Positions 1-11,506 of a DNA stretch of 64,000 nt are shown piece by piece. The notes below the pieces were generated by a model that was not told where the DNA came from, ran no database searches, and saw only the letters and a program-made list of their open reading frames with translations. The translations under genes and the position numbers were made by a program. Every line of letters starts with the position of its first letter. Position 1 is the first letter of the stretch. The DNA comes from Kitasatospora sp. Root107 (GTDB lineage: Bacteria; Actinomycetota; Actinomycetes; Streptomycetales; Streptomycetaceae). The stretch covers positions 154,565-218,564 of the forward strand of contig NZ_LMCT01000012.1 in the NCBI RefSeq assembly GCF_001424875.1. The letters are read 5' to 3'.

Positions 1-321
1 CTGAAGGACGGCAAGCCCCCGGTACCGGTTCCGCTGGAGGGCGTCACCGACGTGACGGTCACCAGGAGCCGTCTGAACGGCGAGATCCTCCAGGTGGTCG
101 CCCTCACCGGCGCCCACCGCTTCGAGGACGTGAGCAAGGCCGAGTTCTTCTCCGAGCAGCTCCGCAGTACCGCTCAGGCCGCCCGCGACCGCCACCACGC
201 CCCGGCGGCCCCGGCCGGCGACCTGCTCGACCAGCTCGAACGGCTCGCCGCGCTGCACTCTTCCGGCGCCCTCACCGACGAGGAGTTCGCCCTCGCCAAG
301 GCCAAGCTGCTCCAGGGCTAG
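1..321 (+). CDS. SHOCT-domain protein, 3' part only
   Basis: The reading frame is open from the first base, so the start lies outside the window. A GTG at 52 is an internal candidate but nothing marks it as the real start. The last 33 or so residues, from DLLDQLERLAALHSSGALTD to the end, match the SHOCT motif (short C-terminal domain, G.LTDEEF..AKAKLL). SHOCT motifs usually end membrane or PH-like proteins and are thought to mediate oligomer or partner contacts; no enzymatic role can be inferred. Its TAG stop overlaps the stop of the convergent kinase gene by three bases. Confidence 0.75.
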   Translation: MKDGKPPVPVPLEGVTDVTVTRSRLNGEILQVVALTGAHRFEDVSKAEFFSEQLRSTAQAARDRHHAPAAPAGDLLDQLERLAALHSSGALTDEEFALAKAKLLQG

Positions 322-1868
322 GGCGCCGGCTGGAAGCTGTCGAACGAGACCTGCCGGGCCTGCACGACCTCCGGCTTCGACCAGTCCGCGTCCGGCACCG
401 TCCAGTAGATCGCGTAGCCGTACTTCCCGGTCACGAAACCCCGGTCGAGCGAGTGCTGACGGATGCCGGTCCTGCCGTCGTACGTCCACTCCCAGTCGGC
501 CGCGTTGGTCCAGGACCGGAACGTGAGCGCCTTGGTGCCCAGGCTCTTGTAGCCGCGGAAGTCACGCCCCGCATCCATTTCCTCCCAGACCTTCAGCGCG
601 CTCGGCCCCGGCTTGGCGGTCCAGGCGACGGAAAGGGTGATGCCGTTGCCCCGGTAGTAGAACTGGGAGCCGTCGTCGCTGACCCCGTCCTCCTTGAGCC
701 AGTCGGGCACCTTGATGGTGTAGCCCTGGGCGCCGCGCACCTCCCGATAGCCCGTCAGCTGACCCGGCGTCGGGTTGGGCGTGGTGGCGGGGGTCGGCGT
801 CGGGGTGGTCGCGGGGCTGCTCCCTGCCGAGGCGCTCCCCGCCGGGGTACTCGCGGCCGCCGGGGCACTCGCCACCGGACCGGCCGCCGAGCCCCGATCC
901 TTGTCCTTCCACGGCTGCCAGAGCACAACCCCGGCCACCAGCGCCACGACCACCAGTACGGCGGCGGCCACCAGCGGCCACCGCCGGGCGGGCCCGGCCA
1001 CGGGTATCGCCGCCACCTCGGTGGTGGACTCCGCCCGCGCGGTGCCCTCGGCCACCACCCGGCGCAGCAGCGGCCGGGCCGCCGCCGCGTCCACCCGCAG
1101 CGCCGGGTCCTTCTCCAACAGCCCCTCGATCAGCGGCGTCAGCAGCCGTCCGGCACTCACCGGCGGCGTCAGCGGCTCGGTCATCACGGCCGTGAGCGTG
1201 GCCAGCGCCGAGCCCCGGTCGTACGGAGGCTTGCCCTCGACCATCGCGTACAGCGTGCCGCCCAGCGACCACAGGTCGGCCGGCGGTCCCGGCTTCTGGC
1301 CCCGGGCCCGCTCCGGCGAGATGTACGAGGGCGCGCCGACCAGCATGCCGGTGGAGGTGACCGAGGTGTCGCCCTCCACGCTGGCGATGCCGAAGTCGGT
1401 CAGCACCACCCGGCCGTCGTCGCCGATCAGCACGTTGGACGGCTTCACGTCCCGGTGCAGGATGCCCAACTCGTGGGCCTCGCACAGCACTCCGAGCACC
1501 TCGAGGGCGATCTCGGCGGCCCGGACCGGCGACAGCGGCCCGTCCTCCTTGATCACCTCGGCCAGCGAGCGGCCGCCGACCAGCTCCATCACGATCCACG
1601 GCCGGTCGTCCTCCTCGACCACGTCGAAGACCGTCACCGCCGCCGTGTGCCTGATCCGGGCGGTCGCCTTGGCCTCGCGCAGGGTCCGGACCACCAGCCG
1701 GTGCCGGTCCTGCTCGTCGACGCCGTCGTGCATCCGGAGTTCCTTGACCGCGACCGTCCGACCGAGCATCTCGTCCTCGGCCCGCCAGACGGTGCCCATG
1801 CCACCGCGCCCGAGCACCCCGGTCAGCCGGTAACGCCCGCCCAACAGACGTCCGCCGGTCTCGGTCAT
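318..1868 (-). CDS. Membrane-anchored Ser/Thr protein kinase (PknB type)
   Basis: A 516-aa Hanks-type kinase. The glycine loop GRGGMGTVW is at about residue 20, the ATP-binding lysine in VAVKEL at 42, the catalytic HRDVKPSN near 139 and DFG near 158. A single membrane segment (about 298-320) separates the cytoplasmic kinase from a Pro/Ser/Thr-rich linker and an extracellular sensor-like region of about 150 residues without PASTA repeats. The ATG at 1868 is preferred because a GGGGAC ribosome site sits just upstream; in-frame starts at 1883 and 1928 add residues with no kinase homology. The ligand and substrates cannot be read from sequence. It is convergent with the SHOCT gene. Confidence 0.93.
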   Translation of the reverse strand: MTETGGRLLGGRYRLTGVLGRGGMGTVWRAEDEMLGRTVAVKELRMHDGVDEQDRHRLVVRTLREAKATARIRHTAAVTVFDVVEEDDRPWIVMELVGGRSLAEVIKEDGPLSPVRAAEIALEVLGVLCEAHELGILHRDVKPSNVLIGDDGRVVLTDFGIASVEGDTSVTSTGMLVGAPSYISPERARGQKPGPPADLWSLGGTLYAMVEGKPPYDRGSALATLTAVMTEPLTPPVSAGRLLTPLIEGLLEKDPALRVDAAAARPLLRRVVAEGTARAESTTEVAAIPVAGPARRWPLVAAAVLVVVALVAGVVLWQPWKDKDRGSAAGPVASAPAAASTPAGSASAGSSPATTPTPTPATTPNPTPGQLTGYREVRGAQGYTIKVPDWLKEDGVSDDGSQFYYRGNGITLSVAWTAKPGPSALKVWEEMDAGRDFRGYKSLGTKALTFRSWTNAADWEWTYDGRTGIRQHSLDRGFVTGKYGYAIYWTVPDADWSKPEVVQARQVSFDSFQPAP

Positions 1869-2054
1869 CGCCACGTCCCCCATAGTGCGGTCGGCCAAGC
1901 CCCCATCATGTCGTGTCACCCCGACCACGCGTCAGCCGCCCCCGGGCAGAGCGGAGTTCGTACTCGACCCGTGATCAGAAATGGCTGTTCCCGGCCACTT
2001 CGGCGCTGCTAGCGTTCGCCGTCGTTCACTTCTTCTTCCCGGGGGACACCCACC

Positions 2055-2522
2055 ATGAGCACCGACCTGCCCGGCCCCGCCATGCCCGCACCGCCGGCCG
2101 CCCCGGCTCCGGCCGCCCCGCAGGCCCAGGGCGTCGCCATCGCCGCTGCCCTCGGCGCCGCGATCGTCGCCGGGCTGGCGTACGGCTTCATCGCCAAGGC
2201 CATCGAGCGCGAGATCGGCTGGGCCGTGATCGGCATCGCCGCCGCCGTCACCTTCACCCTGGGCCGACTCGGCGGCCGGGGTCAGGCGCTGCCCGTGATC
2301 GGCGCGGCGCTGTCCGTCCTCGGGCTGTTCTTCGGCCAGATCTTCACCATGGCGCTCTTCGGCCACCAGGAGCTCGGCATCTCCGTCGGCGACCTGCTGA
2401 CCAGCCAGTTGGACCTCACCATCGAGGTCTGGAAGGGCGAGCGCGACATCATCGACCTGCTGTTCTACGGCTTCGCGGTGTACTTCGGCTACACGTACAC
2501 CACCAAGTTCGCCACCTCCTGA
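2055..2522 (+). CDS. Small integral membrane protein of unknown function
   Basis: A 155-aa protein with an Ala/Pro-rich N-terminus (first 25 residues) followed by hydrophobic stretches at about 26-50, 54-72, 77-102 and 132-152, so three or four membrane segments. A GGGGGAC ribosome site lies about 8 bases before the ATG. I recognise no catalytic motif or named family. It stands alone, divergent from the kinase gene and separated from the minus-strand guaB3 by a strong hairpin terminator. Confidence 0.8.
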   Translation: MSTDLPGPAMPAPPAAPAPAAPQAQGVAIAAALGAAIVAGLAYGFIAKAIEREIGWAVIGIAAAVTFTLGRLGGRGQALPVIGAALSVLGLFFGQIFTMALFGHQELGISVGDLLTSQLDLTIEVWKGERDIIDLLFYGFAVYFGYTYTTKFATS

Positions 2523-2529
2523 CCCGCAA

Positions 2530-2573
2530 CGCCGAAGGCCCCCGCCGTGTCGTCACGGCGGGGGCCTTCGGCG
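2530..2573. terminator. Bidirectional hairpin terminator
   Basis: A perfect 20-bp inverted repeat (2530-2549 with 2554-2573) around a TCGT loop lies between the convergent stops of the small membrane protein gene and guaB3. There is no clear U tract, as is common for actinobacterial terminators. Confidence 0.85.
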
Positions 2574-2583
2574 TGATGCACCG

Positions 2584-3708
2584 TCAGCGGTGCTGCGCGG
2601 GGTTGACCGTCACCTCGACGCGCTGGAACTCCTTGAGCTCCGAGTACCCCGTGGTGGCCATCGCCCGGCGCAGCGCGCCGAACAGGTTCATGGTGCCGTC
2701 GGGGGTGTGCGACGGGCCGGTGAGGATCTCCGCCGTGGTGCCCACGGTGCCGAGGTCCACCCGCTTTCCGCGCGGCAGCTCCTCGTGCACGGCCTCCATG
2801 CCCCAGTGGAAACCCTTACCGGGCGCGTCGGTGCCCCGGGCCAGTGCGGCACCGATCATCACCGCGTCCGCGCCACAGGCGATCGCCTTGGCCAGGTCGC
2901 CGCTGTAGCCGACCCCGCCGTCCGCGATCACGTGCACGTACCGGCCGCCGGACTCGTCCATGTAGTCCCGGCGGGCGGCCGCGACATCGGCCACGGCGGT
3001 GGCCATCGGGACCTGGATGCCCAGCACGTTGCGGGTGGTGTGCGCGGCACCGCCGCCGAAGCCGACCAGCACACCGGCGGCGCCGGTCCGCATCAGGTGC
3101 AGCGCGGCGGTGTAGGTGGCACAGCCACCGACGATCACCGGGACGTCCAGCTCGTAGATGAACTGCTTCAGGTTCAGCGGCTCGGCCGCACCCGAGACGT
3201 GCTCGGCGGAGACCGTGGTGCCCCGGATCACGAAGACGTCCACGCCTGCGTCGACCACGGCCTTGGAGAACTCGGCGGTCCGCTGCGGCGAGAGCGCGGC
3301 GGCGGTGACCACACCGGACTCACGCACCTCCTTGATCCGCTGCTTGATCAGCTCCGGGTCGATCGGCGCGGAGTAGATCTCCTGCAGCCGACGGGTGGCC
3401 AGGGCCTCGTCCGAGATGGTGGCGATCTCGTCCAGCAGCGGCTGCGGGTCCTCGTAACGGGTCCACAGACCCTCCAGGTTGAGCACGCCGAGCCCGCCGA
3501 GCCGGCCGATCTCGATGGCCTGCGCGGGCGAGACCACGCTGTCCATCGGCGCCGCCAGGAACGGCAGCTCGAACCGGTAGGCGTCGATCTGCCACGCGAT
3601 CGAGACCTCCTTCGGGTCGCGGGTACGGCGGCTGGGGACGACGGCGATGTCGTCGAAGGAGTACGCCCTGCGGCCGCGCTTGCCTCGCCCGATCTCGATC
3701 TCAGTCAC
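2584..3708 (-). CDS. guaB3: GuaB3-family IMP dehydrogenase-related protein
   Basis: A 374-aa (beta/alpha)8 barrel of the IMP dehydrogenase/GMP reductase superfamily without CBS domains, the usual GuaB3 size. The start is taken as GTG 3708 because the protein then begins TEIEIGRGKRGRRAYSFDDI as in other Streptomyces, with an AGGAAGGG ribosome site; the upstream in-frame ATG at 3813 adds non-homologous residues. In the loop that carries the catalytic cysteine in IMPDH (GSICTTR in the neighbouring GuaB) this protein reads GGAAHTTR, so the cysteine is replaced by histidine. Purine nucleotide metabolism is the likely theme, but the reaction is uncertain. It lies 151 bp downstream of guaB on the same strand. 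Confidence 0.9.
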   Translation of the reverse strand: MTEIEIGRGKRGRRAYSFDDIAVVPSRRTRDPKEVSIAWQIDAYRFELPFLAAPMDSVVSPAQAIEIGRLGGLGVLNLEGLWTRYEDPQPLLDEIATISDEALATRRLQEIYSAPIDPELIKQRIKEVRESGVVTAAALSPQRTAEFSKAVVDAGVDVFVIRGTTVSAEHVSGAAEPLNLKQFIYELDVPVIVGGCATYTAALHLMRTGAAGVLVGFGGGAAHTTRNVLGIQVPMATAVADVAAARRDYMDESGGRYVHVIADGGVGYSGDLAKAIACGADAVMIGAALARGTDAPGKGFHWGMEAVHEELPRGKRVDLGTVGTTAEILTGPSHTPDGTMNLFGALRRAMATTGYSELKEFQRVEVTVNPAQHR

Positions 3709-3799
3709 TTCGAGCCCTTCCTGCTGCTTGCTGGTCGCCCCAAGTATCCCGTACTCGGCCCCCTGGCCCTCGCCACGACCGCACCATGGACACGCGAAA

Positions 3800-3844
3800 C
3801 GGCAGGGCACCACCTGCGGAACTGCCGCGGGTGGTGCCCTGCCG
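3800..3844 (-). terminator. Hairpin terminator downstream of guaB
   Basis: A perfect 15-bp inverted repeat (3800-3814 with 3830-3844) begins 15 bp after the guaB stop codon. It separates guaB from guaB3 and suggests that guaB3 is transcribed from its own promoter. Confidence 0.8.
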
Positions 3845-3859
3845 TGGTGATCCGGAGCC

Positions 3860-6245
<2,386 letters not shown>

Positions 6246-6440
6246 CGGTCCATGGTGCCTGGTCGGAGCGGAAAACATGGCACCGCGTCCGGAGTTGTGC
6301 ATCGGAACGTTATGCGCCTCCCCCACCGCCGCCTCCGCCCGCTGGTCCCCGAGGTGCTCCATTACTCCATGGTGCAGCCTCGGGACCGTAACGTCACACG
6401 TCTGAGCGAGCATTGGACTCTGCCGGCCGGTGAGGGCCGG

Positions 6441-7052
6441 TCAGCGGACCAGGCCCCAACGGAAACCGAGCGCCACGGCGTGCGCGCGGTCCGAGGCGCC
6501 GAGCTTCTTGAACAGCCGCCTGGCGTGCGTCTTCACGGTGTCCTCGGAGAGGAACAGCTCGCGCCCGATCTCGGCGTTGCTCCGGCCGTGGCTCATCCCT
6601 TCGAGCACCTGGATCTCACGCGCCGTCAGCGTCGGTGCGGCACCCATGTCGGGGCTGCGCAGCCGGCGCGGGGCGAGCCGCCAGGTCGGGTCGGCCAGGG
6701 CCTGGGTGACGGTGGCCCGCAGCTCGGCGCGCGAGGCGTCCTTGTGCAGGTAGCCCCGGGCCCCGGCGGCGACCGCGAGCGCGACCCCGTCCAGGTCCTC
6801 GGCCACCGTGAGCATGATGATCCGGGCCCCCGGGTCGGCCGAGAGCAGCCGACGGACCGTCTCCACCCCACCCAGGCCGGGCATCCGGACATCCATCAGG
6901 ACGAGATCGGAGCGGTCGGCCACCCAACGGCGGAGGACCTCCTCACCGTTCGTCGCCGTGGTCACCCGGTCGACACCGGGGACCGTCGCCACCGCGCGGC
7001 GAAGCGCCTCCCGGGCGAGGGGGGAATCGTCGCAGACGAGTACGGATGTCAT
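6441..7052 (-). CDS. bldM: Atypical response regulator BldM
   Basis: A 203-aa orphan response regulator: receiver domain (residues 1-120, acidic pair D8 D9, D54 in LVLMDVRMPG, K near 104) and a LuxR-type helix-turn-helix from about 140 (LTAREIQVLEGMSHGRSNAE). Length, gene context and D54 match BldM, needed for aerial hyphae and sporulation in Streptomyces, which works as a homodimer and as a heterodimer with WhiI and does not depend on phosphorylation. The start is ATG 7052, six bases after GGAGG. No histidine kinase gene is adjacent. A sigma-BldN-type promoter lies about 150 bp upstream. Confidence 0.94.
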   Translation of the reverse strand: MTSVLVCDDSPLAREALRRAVATVPGVDRVTTATNGEEVLRRWVADRSDLVLMDVRMPGLGGVETVRRLLSADPGARIIMLTVAEDLDGVALAVAAGARGYLHKDASRAELRATVTQALADPTWRLAPRRLRSPDMGAAPTLTAREIQVLEGMSHGRSNAEIGRELFLSEDTVKTHARRLFKKLGASDRAHAVALGFRWGLVR

Positions 7053-7203
7053 GACCGTCCTCCGCAGCTGATCCGCGTCACGTTGAGCCTCCTGGCTGGT
7101 ACGAATCTCTCCGACACGGCCGAATGACGAAGGACTTCGGTCGGACCGACGGTCTCCCGTGATCGTTCCCGACGTCCAGCGCCTGCTAACCGCCTCCGCA
7201 CTT

Positions 7204-7231
7204 CCAACGACCGTCACTCGAATGAGTTACG
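7204..7231 (-). promoter_or_regulatory. Candidate sigma-BldN promoter of bldM
   Basis: Read on the minus strand: CGTAAC, a 16-base spacer, then CGTTGG. In S. coelicolor the BldN-dependent bldMp1 promoter has CGTAAC and CGTTGA with 16-base spacing, as I recall it. The hexamer ends about 150 bases before the bldM start, implying a 5' leader of about 145 nt. Confidence 0.7.
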
Positions 7232-7475
7232 GCTTTCAGGGCCATCTCCACCACTGTACGTGGCCGACCCGTTACCGATCAGCCGCATCGCGGTGCACAC
7301 GCCGCGCATTTGTGCTGATCACACGCATGCCGCGCACCACCAGCGCTCTTGAGCATCCCCCCACGCCCCCGGCGCCACCCGAATGCCACGCCGGTACCCG
7401 CAAACACCATGCCCTCTTTGTCCGGTTTTATAGCTTCTGTACGGTCATTGACTGTTGTGTGGCTCTGTGAGTGAC

Positions 7476-7504
7476 TTGTCCCAGTGGTTGCCGTAAGTCA
7501 TATT
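7476..7504 (+). promoter_or_regulatory. Possible whiD promoter
   Basis: TTGTCC, 17 bases, CATATT, ending 40 bases before the whiD ATG. The hexamers match the housekeeping consensus only partly, so this is a weak call based on spacing and the local drop in GC. Confidence 0.3.
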
Positions 7505-7544
7505 TCCAGGTGTGCATACCGGTCCATGAAGGGATACAAGAGCC

Positions 7545-7871
7545 ATGGCAGACTTTTCCCGCCTCCCCGGCCCCAACGCAGACCTCTGGGACTGGCAGCT
7601 CTCCGCCGCCTGCCGCGGCGTGGACAGTTCGCTCTTCTTCCACCCGGAGGGCGAGCGCGGGGCCGCGCGCAGTTCGCGCGAGGCAAGCGCCAAGGAGGTC
7701 TGCATGCGGTGCCCGGTCCGGACCGAGTGCGCGGCGCACGCGCTGGCGGTCCGCGAGCCGTACGGCGTCTGGGGCGGCCTCACCGAGGACGAGCGCGAGG
7801 AACTGATGGGCCGTTCGCGCAACCGGCTGGTCGAGGTACCGCTCACCCTGCCCGCCACGATCAGGCGCTGA
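7545..7871 (+). CDS. whiD: WhiB-like iron-sulfur regulator WhiD
   Basis: A 108-aa Wbl protein. Four cysteines at residues 23, 53, 56 and 62 bind a [4Fe-4S] cluster; they are followed by the family turn GVWGG and a basic C-terminal tail. Cysteine positions are the same as in S. coelicolor WhiD, a late sporulation protein required for normal septation and spore maturation that contacts the sigma factor HrdB. The ATG at 7545 gives the standard length; an AAGGG lies about 16 bases upstream, rather far. Divergent from bldM, as in other streptomycetes. Confidence 0.94.
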   Translation: MADFSRLPGPNADLWDWQLSAACRGVDSSLFFHPEGERGAARSSREASAKEVCMRCPVRTECAAHALAVREPYGVWGGLTEDEREELMGRSRNRLVEVPLTLPATIRR

Positions 7872-7920
7872 CCGGACGTCAGGTAGTGCAGAAACGTTTC
7901 ATCGACGAAACCCGCCCCGG

Positions 7921-8922
7921 CTACCGGTCGGCGGCCGCCCCGGCAAGCTGATCCAGCATCAGCGCCACGGCCGGGACCTCCGCCAGATCCGGCAGGGTCA
8001 GTGCGACCACCTGCCGCACCGCCGGGGCACCCGAGGCGGCCCGCACCGGCACCGCGGCCACCTTCGAGTGCCGCACCGCCTCCAGCGCGAGGCCCGGCAG
8101 CACCGCCACCCCGAGCCCGGCCGCCACCAGCCCGACCACCGCCGGGTAGTCGTCGGTGGCGAAGTCGATCCGCGGCTCGAAGCCCGCGCCCGCACACAGC
8201 TCCACCAGGTGCCCCCGACACTGCGGACAGCCCGCGATCCACTGCTCCGCCGCCAGCTCCACCAGATCCACCGGCCTGCTCTCGTCCCTGGCCGCCAACG
8301 GGTGGCCGATCGGGAGCAGGCCGATCAGCGGGTCGTCCAGCAGCGGCCGGACCACCAGGTCCGACCAGTCGTTCGCGGCCTGGCTGGCGGCCGCCTCCAG
8401 GGTCGCCTCCGCCCTCGCCTCCCGGGCCGTGGTGTGCGGGGCGGGCAGCACGGCCCCACCGTGCGAGTCCGGGTACCGGAACGCCAGCGCCACCTCGCAC
8501 TCGCCACCCCGCAGCATCGCCAGCGACTCCGGCGGCTCCGCCTCCACCAGCGACACGCGCACCCCCGGACGGGCGCCCCGCAGACGGGCTACCGCCGGCG
8601 GCACCAGAGTGGAACTCGCGGTCGGGAACGACACCAACCGCACCCGCCCGGCCCGCAGCCCCGTGATCGCGGCCACCTCCTCCTCGGCCGCCGACAGGCC
8701 GGAGAGAATGCCGTTCGCGTGCTTCAACAGCACCTGACCCGCCTCGGTCAGCTGCATCCCCTTCCCCGACCGGGCCACCAACGGGGTCGCCACCGACTTC
8801 TCCAGCGCCTTCATCTGCTGGCTCACCGCAGGCTGCGTACAGCCCAGCTCCCGGGCAGCGGCAGAGAACGAACCGCTACGGGCAACGGCGCGCAGGACGC
8901 GGAGATGGCGGGCCTCGATCAT
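7921..8922 (-). CDS. LysR-family transcriptional regulator
   Basis: A 333-aa LysR-type regulator: winged helix-turn-helix in residues 1-60 (LRVLRAVARSGSFSAAAREL ... PAVSQQMKALE), then a periplasmic-binding-protein-like effector domain. The effector is not predictable. There is no divergent target gene: whiD ends 49 bp away in convergent orientation. Upstream of the ATG the minus strand reads TATAAC followed by six bases and the start codon, with no ribosome site, so a leaderless transcript is possible. Confidence 0.88.
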   Translation of the reverse strand: MIEARHLRVLRAVARSGSFSAAARELGCTQPAVSQQMKALEKSVATPLVARSGKGMQLTEAGQVLLKHANGILSGLSAAEEEVAAITGLRAGRVRLVSFPTASSTLVPPAVARLRGARPGVRVSLVEAEPPESLAMLRGGECEVALAFRYPDSHGGAVLPAPHTTAREARAEATLEAAASQAANDWSDLVVRPLLDDPLIGLLPIGHPLAARDESRPVDLVELAAEQWIAGCPQCRGHLVELCAGAGFEPRIDFATDDYPAVVGLVAAGLGVAVLPGLALEAVRHSKVAAVPVRAASGAPAVRQVVALTLPDLAEVPAVALMLDQLAGAAADR

Positions 8923-8965
8923 GCCTCAGTTATAAGCGATCCTTTGGGCAAATGGCCAACCACAT

Positions 8966-8993
8966 CAGGGGCTCGGGGAACTGCGACGCCGAC
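8966..8993 (+). repeat. Short dispersed repeat, copy 1
   Basis: 28 bases identical, in inverted orientation, to 19873-19900; the core is GGGGCTCGGGGAACTGCG. It resembles a short dispersed sequence that I recall as frequent between genes in Streptomyces chromosomes. It lies in the 209-bp gap between the LysR gene and groEL. Confidence 0.75.
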
Positions 8994-9083
8994 CCTTACA
9001 AGGTGATCCGTACGTAGGTGGTCAGGCACTTTCGCAGTGACCCGCACGCCAGATCTCCTCCTGAGCACCCGCGAAACGCCGAA

Positions 9084-9111
9084 GGCCCGGCTCACCGAAG
9101 TGAACCGGGCC
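9084..9111 (-). terminator. groEL terminator
   Basis: A 12-bp stem (9084-9095 with 9100-9111) with loop CGAA, 21 bp after the groEL stop codon. The single non-Watson-Crick position is G-U in the minus-strand RNA and C-A in the plus-strand RNA, so it favours the groEL direction. Confidence 0.75.
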
Positions 9112-9131
9112 CGCGGAGTGGTGACGGAGCG

Positions 9132-10775
<1,644 letters not shown>

Positions 10776-10802
10776 CTACTGACGACGTGAGCCAACAACC
10801 GC

Positions 10803-10840
10803 GCCCCGGGCCCCTGTCACTGGTGACAAGAATCCGGGGC
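10803..10840 (-). other. Stem-loop between groES and groEL
   Basis: A 7-bp outer stem (10803-10809 with 10834-10840) encloses a second inverted repeat, TGTCAC/GTGACA, at 10815-10828. It sits in the groES-groEL spacer and could be an RNA processing or attenuation site that sets the chaperonin ratio; that role is inference. Confidence 0.5.
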
Positions 10841-10853
10841 GGGCTGGTACGTC

Positions 10854-11159
10854 TTACTTCTCGATGATGGCGAGAACGTCGCGCGCCGAGAGAACCAGGT
10901 ATTCCTCACCCTGGTACTTGACCTCGGTGCCGCCGTACTTCGAGTACAGGACGATGTCGCCGACGGCGACGTCCAGCGGGAGACGCTGGCCGTCCTCGAA
11001 GCGACCCGGACCGACGGCCAGGACGACGCCCTCCTGGGGCTTCTCCTTCGCCGTGTCCGGGATGACCAGGCCGGAGGCCGTGGTGGTCTCGGCGTCGAGC
11101 GGCTGGACCACAATGCGGTCCTCGAGCGGCTTGATGGCAACCTTGCTGCTGGCGGTCAC
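10854..11159 (-). CDS. groES: Co-chaperonin GroES
   Basis: A 101-aa GroES, the heptameric lid of the chaperonin. It has the standard start KPLEDRIVV, the mobile loop ([19 protein letters not shown]) and the C-terminal [14 protein letters not shown]. The GTG at 11159 is preceded by a GGGGAG ribosome site. First gene of the groES-groEL1 operon, under two CIRCE operators and a clear housekeeping promoter, so heat-shock control by HrcA is expected. Confidence 0.97.
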   Translation of the reverse strand: MTASSKVAIKPLEDRIVVQPLDAETTTASGLVIPDTAKEKPQEGVVLAVGPGRFEDGQRLPLDVAVGDIVLYSKYGGTEVKYQGEEYLVLSARDVLAIIEK

Positions 11160-11255
11160 GTCCGAGCTCCCCTTCGGAGATTACGGGGTTGTTCTTCAGG
11201 TAGGTGGCGATGAGTACGGGTCTGCCGTCGCGGGGGTCAGACTCGCTTCATCGCG

Positions 11256-11283
11256 TTAGCACTCACCCGGTGGGGAGTGCCAG
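11256..11283 (-). promoter_or_regulatory. CIRCE operator 1 (proximal)
   Basis: TTAGCACTC (11256-11264) and GAGTGCCAG (11275-11283) on the plus strand, separated by 10 bases. The HrcA operator consensus is TTAGCACTC-N9-GAGTGCTAA, so one half is slightly diverged and the spacer is one base long. It lies at or just after the expected groES transcription start. Confidence 0.85.
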
Positions 11284-11288
11284 GAACG

Positions 11289-11317
11289 ACCATAGGCGGC
11301 CGTTAGCACTCAGTCAA
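11289..11317 (-). promoter_or_regulatory. groES-groEL housekeeping promoter
   Basis: On the minus strand TTGACT, a 17-base spacer, TATGGT: a near-consensus vegetative promoter. Its -35 box lies inside the spacer of CIRCE 2, and the expected transcription start falls at CIRCE 1, so bound HrcA would block it directly. The 5' leader would be about 120 nt. Confidence 0.85.
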
Positions 11318-11329
11318 CCAGAGTGCCAA
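11303..11329 (-). promoter_or_regulatory. CIRCE operator 2 (distal)
   Basis: TTAGCACTC (11303-11311), nine bases, GAGTGCCAA (11321-11329): the exact CIRCE spacing with one mismatch in the right half. It covers the -35 box of the groES promoter. Confidence 0.92.
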
Positions 11330-11506
11330 CGGCGTGGCCCGGAGAACCGCCGGAAACCGAGTAGCCGCACTCATGTACGAGACGGCCCCGGCCAGAATGG
11401 CCGCCATGCTCCTGCTCGCCTCGGTGGCCGGCGCGTCCTTGGAACTGCCACCCCTGCTACAGCGGCAGCGGCCGGTGCAACTGACCGGGAGCGGCAGAAT
11501 GGGCCC

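Larger units (their letters stand above)
7053..7544. promoter_or_regulatory. Divergent bldM/whiD regulatory region
   Basis: This 492-bp stretch holds no credible gene. It separates bldM (minus) from whiD (plus) and contains the BldN-type promoter for bldM at 7204-7231 and a possible housekeeping promoter for whiD at 7476-7504. The part next to whiD (about 7410-7544) is clearly AT-richer than its surroundings. Other developmental operators are likely here but I cannot assign them. Confidence 0.6.

Noticed and set aside
1913..2908. 331-codon plus-strand frame over the 2055 gene and guaB3
   Set aside because: Crosses a real gene, a terminator and an antisense gene; composition is Arg/His-rich.
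7159..7470. 103-codon plus-strand frame in the bldM-whiD gap
   Set aside because: No ribosome site and it would run through the BldN-type promoter; composition unlike real genes here.
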